From positions 5,697,501 to 5,761,500 of the forward strand of contig NZ_CP030850.1 of NCBI RefSeq assembly GCF_003325355.1: a DNA stretch of 64,000 nt, in the 5' to 3' direction. Position 1 is the first letter of the stretch; the number at the start of each line of letters is the position of its first letter. Positions 52,075 to 60,202 of this stretch are shown here, in pieces. The stretch comes from Runella rosea. GTDB taxonomy: Bacteria > Bacteroidota > Bacteroidia > Cytophagales > Spirosomataceae. The notes beneath the pieces are model-generated. The model had not been told where the DNA came from. It made no database searches and saw nothing but the letters and a program-made list of their open reading frames with translations. Both the position numbers and the translations under genes were made by a program.

Positions 52075-53604
52075 ATGATGAAAAATAAAACGTCACTTTT
52101 CTTAATCGCCTGTTTGTGTTGTGGTTATACATCTTTTGCCCAGAATCCTCTCAAAGGAGCTAAGTATGCTGTGGAAGCGGGGGCTTTTGCTTCCACGGCC
52201 GAATCCAATCCTTTTTGGGTACGCTCAAACCAGTTTGGTGAGGTGCCTTTGGGTAGCCCTGCGTTCTCACTCCGAGGCGAGCTGAAAAAAGACTATGACA
52301 GCCTGACGAATGCAAAAGCTAAGCGTAAACTACAGTTTGGCTATGGCGCAAGGGCCGTGGCAAATGTCGGTGAAAATAGCCGCTTTTTCTTCTCTGAGTT
52401 TTACGGAAAAGCCCGCTACGGGGCCTTCGAATTCTACGCAGGGCGTCGCAAAGAGATTGTCGGACTCGTCGATAGTACCCTCAGCATGGGTTCATATTCA
52501 TGGTCTGGCAATGCCCTACCGATCCCGAAAGTCCAAATTGGGTTGTTTAACTATGTGCCTTTACTTAAAAATGGATTGATTTCATTCAAAGCCAATTTTG
52601 CGCAGGGCTGGTTTGGGTCGGGAGATTCTACCAAGAAATATTTTCTTCACCAAAAAAGTGCCTATTTCCGACTCGGAAAACCAGCTTGGAAAATGAAGTT
52701 TTATGCAGGAATCAACCACCAGGTGCAGTGGGGAGGCAGGCCAACGGTGCCATTTATCCAGAGCGGCACCAACTCGCTTATCACCAATTATGGCAGTGAT
52801 TTAGAAGCTTTTATTCACGTGGCTACGGGCATCAGCCTTCAAGCACTGGGCTACTACAAAAAAAGCGGGCGGGTTTCTGGCGAAGGAGGTAACCGATTGG
52901 GCAATCACTTGGGAACGGTCGATATTGGGTTGGAATATGAAAATGAGGCAACCAAGTGGTTTTTTTATCGTCAATCCATTTATGAAGACGGCTCACTCTT
53001 TGTGCTAAGCAGCATTGCTGACGGGCTTTTGGGAGCGTCGATTGAGTTGAAGGAAGCCAATCAGGGCGTAAAAAAAATTGTTTTAGAATATTTGAATACC
53101 TCCAATCAAGGAGGGAACCTGCAATCGGGCAATCAAACCGCTTTTATTCCTGAATTGAGGGGCGCCGACGATTATTTCAACAACGGGACCTACGAAGAAG
53201 GCTGGGTGTATCGCAAACAAACCATCGGCACTCCTTTTATCATGCCGCTCAGCGCATCTACGGGCGTAACGCTCAAAGATTTAATTGGAGATTTTCAGCC
53301 TAAATCTCCCGTTATGCCCGATATGATTATCAATAATCGGGTCAAAGCGTGGATGCTGGGGATTCATAGCCGAATAAGTAGGGTAAATCTCCTGACCCGC
53401 GTATCGTATTCCCAAAATTTTGGTAAATACTATTTGTATTCACGGGTGTTGTTGGCTCCTATTGAGTTGAATCAAGTGTCGGTACAGCAGCAAGTTTCGT
53501 TTTCGGTGAAAAAATACATCATCAATGCCATTGTTGCTTACGACAATGCTGGGCTTCTCGAAAATAACATCGGCGGGAGTCTGGTGGTAAGAAGGGAGTT
53601 TTAA
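52075..53604 (+). CDS. Capsule assembly Wzi-family outer-membrane protein
   Basis: 509 residues. A signal peptide (SLFLIACLCCGYTSFAQ) is followed by KYAVEAGAFASTAESNPFWVRSNQFGEVP and many alternating hydrophobic strands ending in the aromatic-type C-terminus LVVRREF of an outer-membrane beta barrel. This is the Caps_assemb_Wzi pattern of Bacteroidota. Wzi proteins help hold or organise exported capsule on the cell surface. Two ATG codons at 52075 and 52078 are equally possible. Confidence 0.85.
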   Translation: MMKNKTSLFLIACLCCGYTSFAQNPLKGAKYAVEAGAFASTAESNPFWVRSNQFGEVPLGSPAFSLRGELKKDYDSLTNAKAKRKLQFGYGARAVANVGENSRFFFSEFYGKARYGAFEFYAGRRKEIVGLVDSTLSMGSYSWSGNALPIPKVQIGLFNYVPLLKNGLISFKANFAQGWFGSGDSTKKYFLHQKSAYFRLGKPAWKMKFYAGINHQVQWGGRPTVPFIQSGTNSLITNYGSDLEAFIHVATGISLQALGYYKKSGRVSGEGGNRLGNHLGTVDIGLEYENEATKWFFYRQSIYEDGSLFVLSSIADGLLGASIELKEANQGVKKIVLEYLNTSNQGGNLQSGNQTAFIPELRGADDYFNNGTYEEGWVYRKQTIGTPFIMPLSASTGVTLKDLIGDFQPKSPVMPDMIINNRVKAWMLGIHSRISRVNLLTRVSYSQNFGKYYLYSRVLLAPIELNQVSVQQQVSFSVKKYIINAIVAYDNAGLLENNIGGSLVVRREF

Positions 53605-53662
53605 TTCTGCATGACAGGAAGAGCTCTCGTCAAAATCTATTCTTAACTTTTTTCTTCTAAAA

Positions 53663-54223
53663 ATGAATATGAAAACCATAAAATATACCAACGCTGCCTA
53701 CCGACTCTGGGCTTTTATTCTGTTGGTGAGTACAGGCACTTCTTTGATGAGCCAGGCGCAAAACACCGAAGGTCCAGACTCACTCGTCTACAAAAGAAGG
53801 GTGCTGATGAGCGAAGTACTCCAAAAAGGAGTCAGAGTCAAGAAAAAAAACTTTGAAGAATTATTAAAAAACAACCCTAAAGCCCTTAAAAACTACCGAT
53901 TGGGAAGTTACATTCGGCCTTTGGGACCGTTGGTGTCGATTGGGGGTATTGGATTATGCTATGTAGCCATCAAAGGGAAGCCTGCCTCGGCAGAGGTTGA
54001 AGGCACAATTCACAACTATACTATTCGAAGTTTGCCGTTGCTTGTTGCTGGGGTTGGGGCATTTGTGGGCGGTATTTGTATCATTGAGTTTTCGCATGAA
54101 CTTCAATCTAATGCGGTTAAAGCTTATAACTCGAGCCTCGGTGCGAAAAAAACAACCCTTTTGCAAAAAACAAAATTCGGGATTACACCCACTGGAAATG
54201 TGGGCTTTTACGCTCGCTTTTAA
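53663..54223 (+). CDS. Secreted/membrane protein of unknown function
   Basis: 186 residues. A signal peptide (LWAFILLVSTGTSLMSQAQ) is followed by a charged helical region (VRVKKKNFEELLKNNPKALKNYRLG) and two hydrophobic segments (SIGGIGLCYVAIKG and PLLVAGVGAFVGGICIIEF), ending GNVGFYARF. I do not recognise the family. It lies between the Wzi gene (58 bp) and the nucleotidyltransferase, and may belong to the envelope part of the locus. Confidence 0.68.
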   Translation: MNMKTIKYTNAAYRLWAFILLVSTGTSLMSQAQNTEGPDSLVYKRRVLMSEVLQKGVRVKKKNFEELLKNNPKALKNYRLGSYIRPLGPLVSIGGIGLCYVAIKGKPASAEVEGTIHNYTIRSLPLLVAGVGAFVGGICIIEFSHELQSNAVKAYNSSLGAKKTTLLQKTKFGITPTGNVGFYARF

Positions 54224-54344
54224 AACAGTTTTTCTCCCTCAAAAGTCTTCTGCTTTCATCGTTTTTTGACTTCTTAAGTATTCTGTTTAGGTTTTCTTCC
54301 GTGTATTTTTGGGCGTAACTATGCCCAGTCACCCAGATTTATCT

Positions 54345-54352
54345 TACTTTTG
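54345..54352 (+). promoter_or_regulatory. Candidate Bacteroidota -7 promoter box
   Basis: TACTTTTG is an exact match to TAnnTTTG, followed by C as in many Bacteroidota promoters. No TTTG was found at the expected -33 spacing. It would start transcription near 54357, about 100 nt before the preferred ATG of the nucleotidyltransferase (54457). Confidence 0.5.
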
Positions 54353-54456
54353 CCCCACAAAAGTCGTGGTTTCATGTGCCGTACTGGTATATTTTTTGGT
54401 TCTGTGTCTTTTTAGGATATAGTATACTTTCGGTCGCTCTTTTTTCTCATTTGTTA

Positions 54457-55686
54457 ATGACGTCATCAGCTCCTCCTTTTTCTCCATTACAGGCAAGTTT
54501 TGACAACTTAAGTGCTGAATTAAAGTTACTAATTAAGTGCCAGACGAATGAACCAGTAGGTGCGGAAGAGCTCAACGCGATTAACTGGTCTCTTTTTGTA
54601 CAATTGGTAAAAAGCCACCGTATAATTGGAGGTTTGTACCCCATTATTGACGAGAATGAATGGCTTCCCGTTGGGATAAAAGACCGACTTAAAGCAATTT
54701 ATGATCAAAACAAGCTGCGAATGCTCACTTTCACGGCCGAGCTATTGCACATCAGTAAATTATTCCAAAAAAACGGAATCGCTTCCATTCCACTGAAAGG
54801 CCCGTTGCTTTCGTACGTGTATCACGGAGATTTTATGCAGCGAGTATGTCATGACATTGACTTATTGCTTGAGCCTGCGCAAATCGAAAAAGCCTATTCT
54901 ATTTTGTACGATGAAGGCTACCGGATGATGGAGGAGATTTACACTACACCCAAACAAAAAGAGGTGTATTTGGCCAATTTTCATCATTACTGCTTGTACC
55001 ACGAAACCAAAAATATTATTATAGAATTGCACTGGCGGCTGTTGGCTTCCCAAAATATTCTTACGTTCCCAAACGCAGAGTTGTGGAAAAACGCATGGGT
55101 GGAGAAAATCTCTGGTATCGACATTCAACTACTTTCTAAGCACGACAATTTCCTGTATTTATGCGTTCACGGCGGGCAACACCAGTGGAAACGGCTGTTT
55201 TGGCTCAATGATATTGTGGTTGTTTTACAAAAAGAAGAGGCAATATTTATCACCGAAGCCTATGATTTGGCAAAACAAAGGGGAATCGGCAACTATGTTT
55301 TACAGGCCCTGCAACTTGCTTCTGCGCTGTATAAAATTATCCTGCCTGCATCCATTATTGATGAAATAACCAGCAAAGATTCCGTGTCGCATTTATCTAA
55401 AATAGCACTGGTGCACATGAATTCCTTGATGTCGCTTGATGAACAGGAACCGTTTTCGTTAAAAACCCTGAGAGGAAAAGTATCCCGTTTTTGGCTGCAT
55501 TATACTTCTTCTTACTATTACGGAGATTTGAAAAATGTGGTTCATGAAGCAAAAGCATACTTCATTAATCCTGCCTATTGGTCGGTGTTTGCTTTTCCCG
55601 ATAAGGTGTTTTTGTTGAATTACGTGGCTGCCCCTTTTCTTTGGGGGTATCATTTCTTTCGAAAATTCAAGAAATCTAATCTGTAG
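54457..55686 (+). CDS. NTP_transf_5 nucleotidyltransferase family protein
   Basis: 409 residues from ATG 54457; a GTG at 54376 would add a hydrophobic 27-residue leader that does not look like the family. IPLKGPLLSYVYHGDFMQRVCHDIDLLL carries the KG and DxD elements of the family, followed by IIIELHWRLL and a helical C-terminal half. Members occur in envelope loci and beside HPrK-like kinases in lasso clusters such as pseudomycoidin and paeninodin. In the former (from memory) the partner modifies the phospho-Ser with sugars. A lasso kinase lies about 19 kb upstream. Confidence 0.8.
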   Translation: MTSSAPPFSPLQASFDNLSAELKLLIKCQTNEPVGAEELNAINWSLFVQLVKSHRIIGGLYPIIDENEWLPVGIKDRLKAIYDQNKLRMLTFTAELLHISKLFQKNGIASIPLKGPLLSYVYHGDFMQRVCHDIDLLLEPAQIEKAYSILYDEGYRMMEEIYTTPKQKEVYLANFHHYCLYHETKNIIIELHWRLLASQNILTFPNAELWKNAWVEKISGIDIQLLSKHDNFLYLCVHGGQHQWKRLFWLNDIVVVLQKEEAIFITEAYDLAKQRGIGNYVLQALQLASALYKIILPASIIDEITSKDSVSHLSKIALVHMNSLMSLDEQEPFSLKTLRGKVSRFWLHYTSSYYYGDLKNVVHEAKAYFINPAYWSVFAFPDKVFLLNYVAAPFLWGYHFFRKFKKSNL

Positions 55687-55707
55687 TTGATAAGAGAAGC
55701 GGAGGTC

Positions 55708-55729
55708 AAGGGCATTTTGCCCTTTTTTT
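55708..55729 (+). terminator. Intrinsic terminator after nucleotidyltransferase gene
   Basis: AAGGGC-ATTTT-GCCCTT forms a 6-bp stem (55708-55724) whose last bases begin a run of seven T (55723-55729). It lies 22 bp after the stop codon at 55686 and is the clearest intrinsic terminator in the window together with 58957-58995. Confidence 0.8.
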
Positions 55730-55830
55730 ATGCCTAAATTTTGATTATAAGGTGAAAAATATGAATTATTTCGGGTAAAAAGAACTTGATTACCCATTTT
55801 ACAGTCAGCAGTTTCTGCACCTAAACCAAA

Positions 55831-55838
55831 TACTTTGC
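55831..55838 (+). promoter_or_regulatory. Candidate -7 promoter box upstream of PVC-type gene
   Basis: TACTTTGC resembles TAnnTTTG with one base missing; TTTCTG (55811-55816) could be a poor -33. Transcription would begin near 55842, just before the ATG at 55853, after the terminator of the previous gene. Support is positional. Confidence 0.35.
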
Positions 55839-55852
55839 TTCCCAAAATAAAG

Positions 55853-58800
55853 ATGAAAGATTTCTTTACGCTTCGTCGTAAGTCCATGACGCTCGGTACG
55901 GGGTTGTTGTTGTTGTACGCCCAAAGTTGTCATGTTCCTCAAAAAAAAACAACGCAAAAAGAGGTGTTTGCGGACCATGTTCGAACCACCGAATTTCGGA
56001 CGCCCGAGCAAGAAAGACGTGGATTTACGTTGCCACCTGGGTTTGAAATTACCCTTTTTGCGTCAGAGCCTCAAATTACCAAGCCCATCAATATGGAGTT
56101 TGATGACCGTGGCCGATTGTGGGTCACGCATTCGTCGGAGTATCCGATGGCAGCGGCCCCAGAGAAGGGAAACGATAAAATTACCATTCTGGAAGATACC
56201 AACGGCGATGGCAAAGCCGATAAATTTACCGACTTTCAGGATGGATTAAATATCCCAATCGGAATCATGCCTGTGGCCGACGGGGCCATTGCGTACAGTA
56301 TTCCCAATGTATATCATTTTACGGACACCGACAGCGACGGCAAAGCCGATAAGCGCAAGGTGCTGTACGGCGAGTTTGGCTACAAAGATACGCACGGCAT
56401 GGTGAGCAATTTTATGCGGGGCTTCGACGGATGGATGCATTCGTGCCACGGGTTTACCAACACATCCAAAATTGCGGGCACCGATGGCGACTCCGTCACG
56501 ATGACTTCTGGGAATACTTTTCGTTTTCGCACAGATGGTCGCCGCGTAGAGCAGACCACTTTCGGGCGTGTCAATCCTTTCGGTTACGCGTTTGACGAAA
56601 GGGGTTTTTTGTATTCCGTTGACTGTCATTCTAAGCCCATTTATCAACTCATCAAAGGCGCTGATTATCCGCATTTTGGTAAGAAACCGACGGGTATTGG
56701 ATTTGGTCCCGAAATGATGAGCTATGAACTGGGTTCAACGGCACTTTCTGGCTTAGTGTACTACGTCGGCGAACAGTTTCCCGCCGAGTACCGCAACAGT
56801 TTCTACAACGGTGATGTGGTTACCTGCAAAATAAATCGCAACACGGTCACGTTCAAAGGCTCCACGCCAGTATCCAAAAAAGAAGCTGACTTTTTGGTGA
56901 GTGACGACCCGTGGTTTCGACCCGTGGATGTAAAAGTCGGTCCCGACGGAGCGCTCTACATCGCAGATTTTTATAATCGTATCATTGGTCACTACGAAGT
57001 GGCACTCAATCACCCCAAACGGGACCGTACCAGCGGACGAATTTGGAAAGTTACGTACAAAGGCAATCAACCTCACCGCGATATGCCCGTTAAAGATTGG
57101 TCAAAAGCGACGATGGATGAGCTTATTGCGGGATTGCAGCACCCGCAACTGAATGTACGATTGAAAATAGCGGACCGCTTGGTGGATGTTTGGAAGGAAA
57201 AAGCCATTGCGCCTGTTATCCAAATGATGGCTTTGCCGGGTATTGATAACCGGGCGTTTGTGCATGGGTTGTGGGTGTTGCAAAGATTGGGTAATGTTCC
57301 TGAATCACTCCACAACCAAGCCCTCAACCACTCTGACCCTACGGTGAAAGTACACGCGTTTCGGCTGTTTTCGGAAGCGGCAACGCTCTCTGATGCGCAC
57401 CGCACGATGGTATTAGGGGCCTTGTCCAACAAAGACCCATTTATTCAGCGCATTGCCGCCGAAATACTGACGAGGTTTCCAAAAGTCCTGAACATCAAGC
57501 CGTTGATGGATTTGTATCAACAAGCCAATGAAGATGATTCACATTTGAAATACACGACATTGTTGGCCATTCGGACGAATTTGGCGGCCAAGGGAGTGAT
57601 TCAGGAGGTGGCTGTAACAAAGTGGAACGACGGCCAACGGGGCTTGCTCGTTAAGGCCGCGCGTGATATTCCTTCCACTGACGTCGCGACGTTTGTGTGG
57701 GACTACCTCATGACGCACGACTTGACCGTTGAGGAATTGGATAAAAACCTTGAATACTTGGGCCGCTATGGATCCGCTACGCAATTGAACGAAATGATAT
57801 TACAGGTTCAAAAGCGTTTTGCGACTGATTTGGACGGTCAATTTATGATGTATAATTCGCTGCGTAGGGGCGTGGCGCAGAGTGGTTTGAAAGTGACGAC
57901 GCCACTTCAAGAATGGGGAACAACGATGGCTATGCACTATCTGGAATTGCCGATCACGGAGAAAGAGCTAGGAGCACTCACCACGCGCCGCGTGCAGGCA
58001 GCAGAGATTGCGGGTGAATATAAAATGGCATCGTCGTTACCTTTTCTCCAAAAAATAGCAGTTACAAAAAGTGTTGATACCAAAGTACGCGTAGCCGCCG
58101 CCAATGCGCTGATGAGTCTGTCGCCGCAGGAGAATGTAAATTTGCTCGGTGAGGTTTTTCTGGACCGTTCGGAGCCGATTGCATTGCGAGAGAGATGGGT
58201 GTCGGCCTTGACGCGTGCGACCTCTCCCGAAGTTCTTGCGTTGTTGGAAAAAGGGTTTATTGGCAGTGCGCGCAGTTTACAGGTAAGTATCGCGGCGGCC
58301 TTGGCCAATTCGGAGGCGGGAATTGATCGATTAATTAAAGCATTGAAAGAAGAAAATATCAATGCCGACATACTGGCCGAGGTAGCCGTCAAAGAGCGTT
58401 TGGTGGCCAAGGCGAAACTAACCCAGCAGGAGCAATTGAATCAACTGACGGCGGGTGGACTCAATGAATTTGAAGAAAGACAAAAGTTGATTCAAAGTCG
58501 ATTGCTAGGCTTTGAATCGGCCAAAGTCTCTCCCGAAGCGGGGCGCGCAATATTTACCCAAAATTGTAGTACCTGCCATCAAATTAAAGGAACGGGTGGT
58601 TTGATTGGGCCGCAGTTGGACGGCATCGGTAACTGGGGGCAAAAAGCACTTACTGAAAAGATACTTGACCCTAATCGGAATATTTCGGAGGCGTTTCGGA
58701 GTTATAATATTACTTTGAACAACGGCCAATCCATGACGGGCCTTTACCGCCGTACCGAAGGGCAAATGATGGTCTTTGCCAACCCATCAGGGCAGGAGTT

Positions 58801-58930
58801 TTCAGTGGCTAAAAATGACATGAAGGAATACAAGGCCTCAAAATATACCCTCATGCCCGACCAATTCAGGAGCGTTATTCCCGAAAAAGATTTTTATGCA
58901 TTGTTAGGGTTTTTGCTCAAAACGAAATAG
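55853..58930 (+). CDS. PVC-type membrane-bound dehydrogenase with HEAT repeats and cytochrome c
   Basis: 1025 residues from ATG 55853. A lipoprotein signal (GLLLLYAQSC) precedes a beta-propeller dehydrogenase-like domain (about 50-400; FRTPEQERRGFTLPPGFEITLFASEP, PDGALYIADFYNRIIGHYE). HEAT-like helical repeats (about 420-860) and a C-terminal cytochrome c domain with heme motif CSTCH (near residue 904; later KYTLMPDQF with candidate axial Met) follow. This architecture is common in Bacteroidota and Planctomycetota and is thought to oxidise sugars or alcohols at the envelope. Substrate unknown. Confidence 0.87.
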   Translation: MKDFFTLRRKSMTLGTGLLLLYAQSCHVPQKKTTQKEVFADHVRTTEFRTPEQERRGFTLPPGFEITLFASEPQITKPINMEFDDRGRLWVTHSSEYPMAAAPEKGNDKITILEDTNGDGKADKFTDFQDGLNIPIGIMPVADGAIAYSIPNVYHFTDTDSDGKADKRKVLYGEFGYKDTHGMVSNFMRGFDGWMHSCHGFTNTSKIAGTDGDSVTMTSGNTFRFRTDGRRVEQTTFGRVNPFGYAFDERGFLYSVDCHSKPIYQLIKGADYPHFGKKPTGIGFGPEMMSYELGSTALSGLVYYVGEQFPAEYRNSFYNGDVVTCKINRNTVTFKGSTPVSKKEADFLVSDDPWFRPVDVKVGPDGALYIADFYNRIIGHYEVALNHPKRDRTSGRIWKVTYKGNQPHRDMPVKDWSKATMDELIAGLQHPQLNVRLKIADRLVDVWKEKAIAPVIQMMALPGIDNRAFVHGLWVLQRLGNVPESLHNQALNHSDPTVKVHAFRLFSEAATLSDAHRTMVLGALSNKDPFIQRIAAEILTRFPKVLNIKPLMDLYQQANEDDSHLKYTTLLAIRTNLAAKGVIQEVAVTKWNDGQRGLLVKAARDIPSTDVATFVWDYLMTHDLTVEELDKNLEYLGRYGSATQLNEMILQVQKRFATDLDGQFMMYNSLRRGVAQSGLKVTTPLQEWGTTMAMHYLELPITEKELGALTTRRVQAAEIAGEYKMASSLPFLQKIAVTKSVDTKVRVAAANALMSLSPQENVNLLGEVFLDRSEPIALRERWVSALTRATSPEVLALLEKGFIGSARSLQVSIAAALANSEAGIDRLIKALKEENINADILAEVAVKERLVAKAKLTQQEQLNQLTAGGLNEFEERQKLIQSRLLGFESAKVSPEAGRAIFTQNCSTCHQIKGTGGLIGPQLDGIGNWGQKALTEKILDPNRNISEAFRSYNITLNNGQSMTGLYRRTEGQMMVFANPSGQEFSVAKNDMKEYKASKYTLMPDQFRSVIPEKDFYALLGFLLKTK

Positions 58931-58956
58931 TTAACCTAACGCCGAAGCGACATCCC

Positions 58957-58995
58957 GAAAAAGCGTAGATATTTCTTCTGCGCTTTTTCTATTTT
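58957..58995 (+). terminator. Intrinsic terminator after PVC-type gene
   Basis: GAAAAAGCGTAG (58957-58968) pairs with CTGCGCTTTTTC (58978-58989), a 12-bp stem with one U-G pair and a 9-nt loop, followed by TATTTTTG. It lies 26 bp after the stop codon. The T-run overlaps the -7 box of the next gene. Confidence 0.8.
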
Positions 58996-58997
58996 TG
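58990..58997 (+). promoter_or_regulatory. Candidate -7 box abutting AGE-epimerase start
   Basis: TATTTTTG matches TAnnTTTG exactly. Its final G is only 6 bases before the ATG at 59003, so transcription from it would give an almost leaderless mRNA. The box sits directly after a terminator stem. No -33 element was recognised. Confidence 0.45.
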
Positions 58998-59002
58998 TGC
59001 CT

Positions 59003-60172
59003 ATGAACCTTTCCGTTTACGCCCAACAATACCGCCAAGACCTGCTTCAACGACTTGTTCCGTTTTGGACGGAATTCAGTTTGGACACGCTTCATGGGGG
59101 CTATATCTGCGTGATTTCGGGAAAAGGAGAGGCGATTACGTTCGACAAATGGATTAAGTGGCATGGGGAACAGGCGTGGGCTTTTGGGAAATTATACCAG
59201 CTTACTCAACACGCTGATTTTCTCCAATACGCTCTTCAAGGGGCTGATTTTTTACTTCATTTCGGGGCCGATACCAAAGACAATTGGTGGGAAATTGTGG
59301 ACTGTACGGGACGTGGAGTGTTGGTTACATCTGATGCAGGGGCAGAGGCTGCTGCGGTGGCGGCGTGGAGCTTGGCGCATGAACTGACGGGTGAAGAAGC
59401 CTATGCAGAATCAGCCAAAAAGACATTGGTAAAAGCAGTTCGTCGCCGTGAAAAAGGGTTGCAAAAACAAAGTGAAGCTATTTTTTCAGGGCGTCAGTTA
59501 AAAAATATTGGAGAATTAAGCGCTTTGGCGAAAGCCCTGATGGCATCTCAAAAGCTCATGGGCGAAAAAACATTTCGTGAAAAGGGTGAAGCGTTGCTGT
59601 ACGAATTGACCAAGCACTTTTGGGAGCCTCGTGCCAACATTGTGCTCGAAAATGTGTTCCCCGAAGGAGGATATTCCGATTGTTTATTGGGCCGAAGAAT
59701 CCACCCTGGGCGTGTTTTTGAAGCATTCAATGCTTTTTATGAATTAACCAAAGTGCTGAACAAACGCCGCATTCGTCAGCAATTAGCGCAGCATATTTCA
59801 CACCTAGCCGATACTACTTGGGACGATGCCTATGGAGGCTATTTTCATTGGCTGGATGTAAAAAGTCTGCCTGCATCCGAGCCCGAAGCGTACTATAAAT
59901 ACGCATGGGTACAGCTCGAAGCCGGAACAGCCCTGTTGCGTGCTTATCAGGTGTTGCAGGACCGAACCCTGCTCAAACATTGGCAGCGGGTGAATGATTA
60001 TCTGTGGCAACATTTTCGCGATAATTCCAAAGAAGGGGAATGGGTAGGGGTGTTGAGCCGCCACGGAGAACCCCTGTTTACGCTCAAAGCTACTCCCGAA
60101 AAAAACGCCTATTATCCCATCAAGAACCTGCTAGAAAGCGCTGATTTACTGGATATTTTGATAGATAAGTGA
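59003..60172 (+). CDS. AGE-family epimerase/isomerase
   Basis: 389 residues from ATG 59003; a GTG at 58997 overlaps the putative -7 box and is disfavoured. The alpha/alpha-barrel family markers are HGGYICVISGKGEA, KWIKWHGEQAWAFGKLY, ENVFPEGGYSDCLLGRRIHPGRVFEA and AYYKYAWVQLEAG. Members isomerise N-acylglucosamine, cellobiose or mannose. It probably serves sugar catabolism alongside the PVC-type dehydrogenase, but N-acetylmannosamine supply for the glycan locus cannot be excluded. Confidence 0.87.
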   Translation: MNLSVYAQQYRQDLLQRLVPFWTEFSLDTLHGGYICVISGKGEAITFDKWIKWHGEQAWAFGKLYQLTQHADFLQYALQGADFLLHFGADTKDNWWEIVDCTGRGVLVTSDAGAEAAAVAAWSLAHELTGEEAYAESAKKTLVKAVRRREKGLQKQSEAIFSGRQLKNIGELSALAKALMASQKLMGEKTFREKGEALLYELTKHFWEPRANIVLENVFPEGGYSDCLLGRRIHPGRVFEAFNAFYELTKVLNKRRIRQQLAQHISHLADTTWDDAYGGYFHWLDVKSLPASEPEAYYKYAWVQLEAGTALLRAYQVLQDRTLLKHWQRVNDYLWQHFRDNSKEGEWVGVLSRHGEPLFTLKATPEKNAYYPIKNLLESADLLDILIDK

Positions 60173-60202
60173 GCCGAAATTTTATCAATAACAATGGCTC
60201 CT

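Noticed and set aside
54376..54456. Extended GTG start for the nucleotidyltransferase with a hydrophobic N-terminus
   Set aside because: The added segment is unlike the family, and ATG 54457 gives a normal N-terminus; kept as an alternative only.
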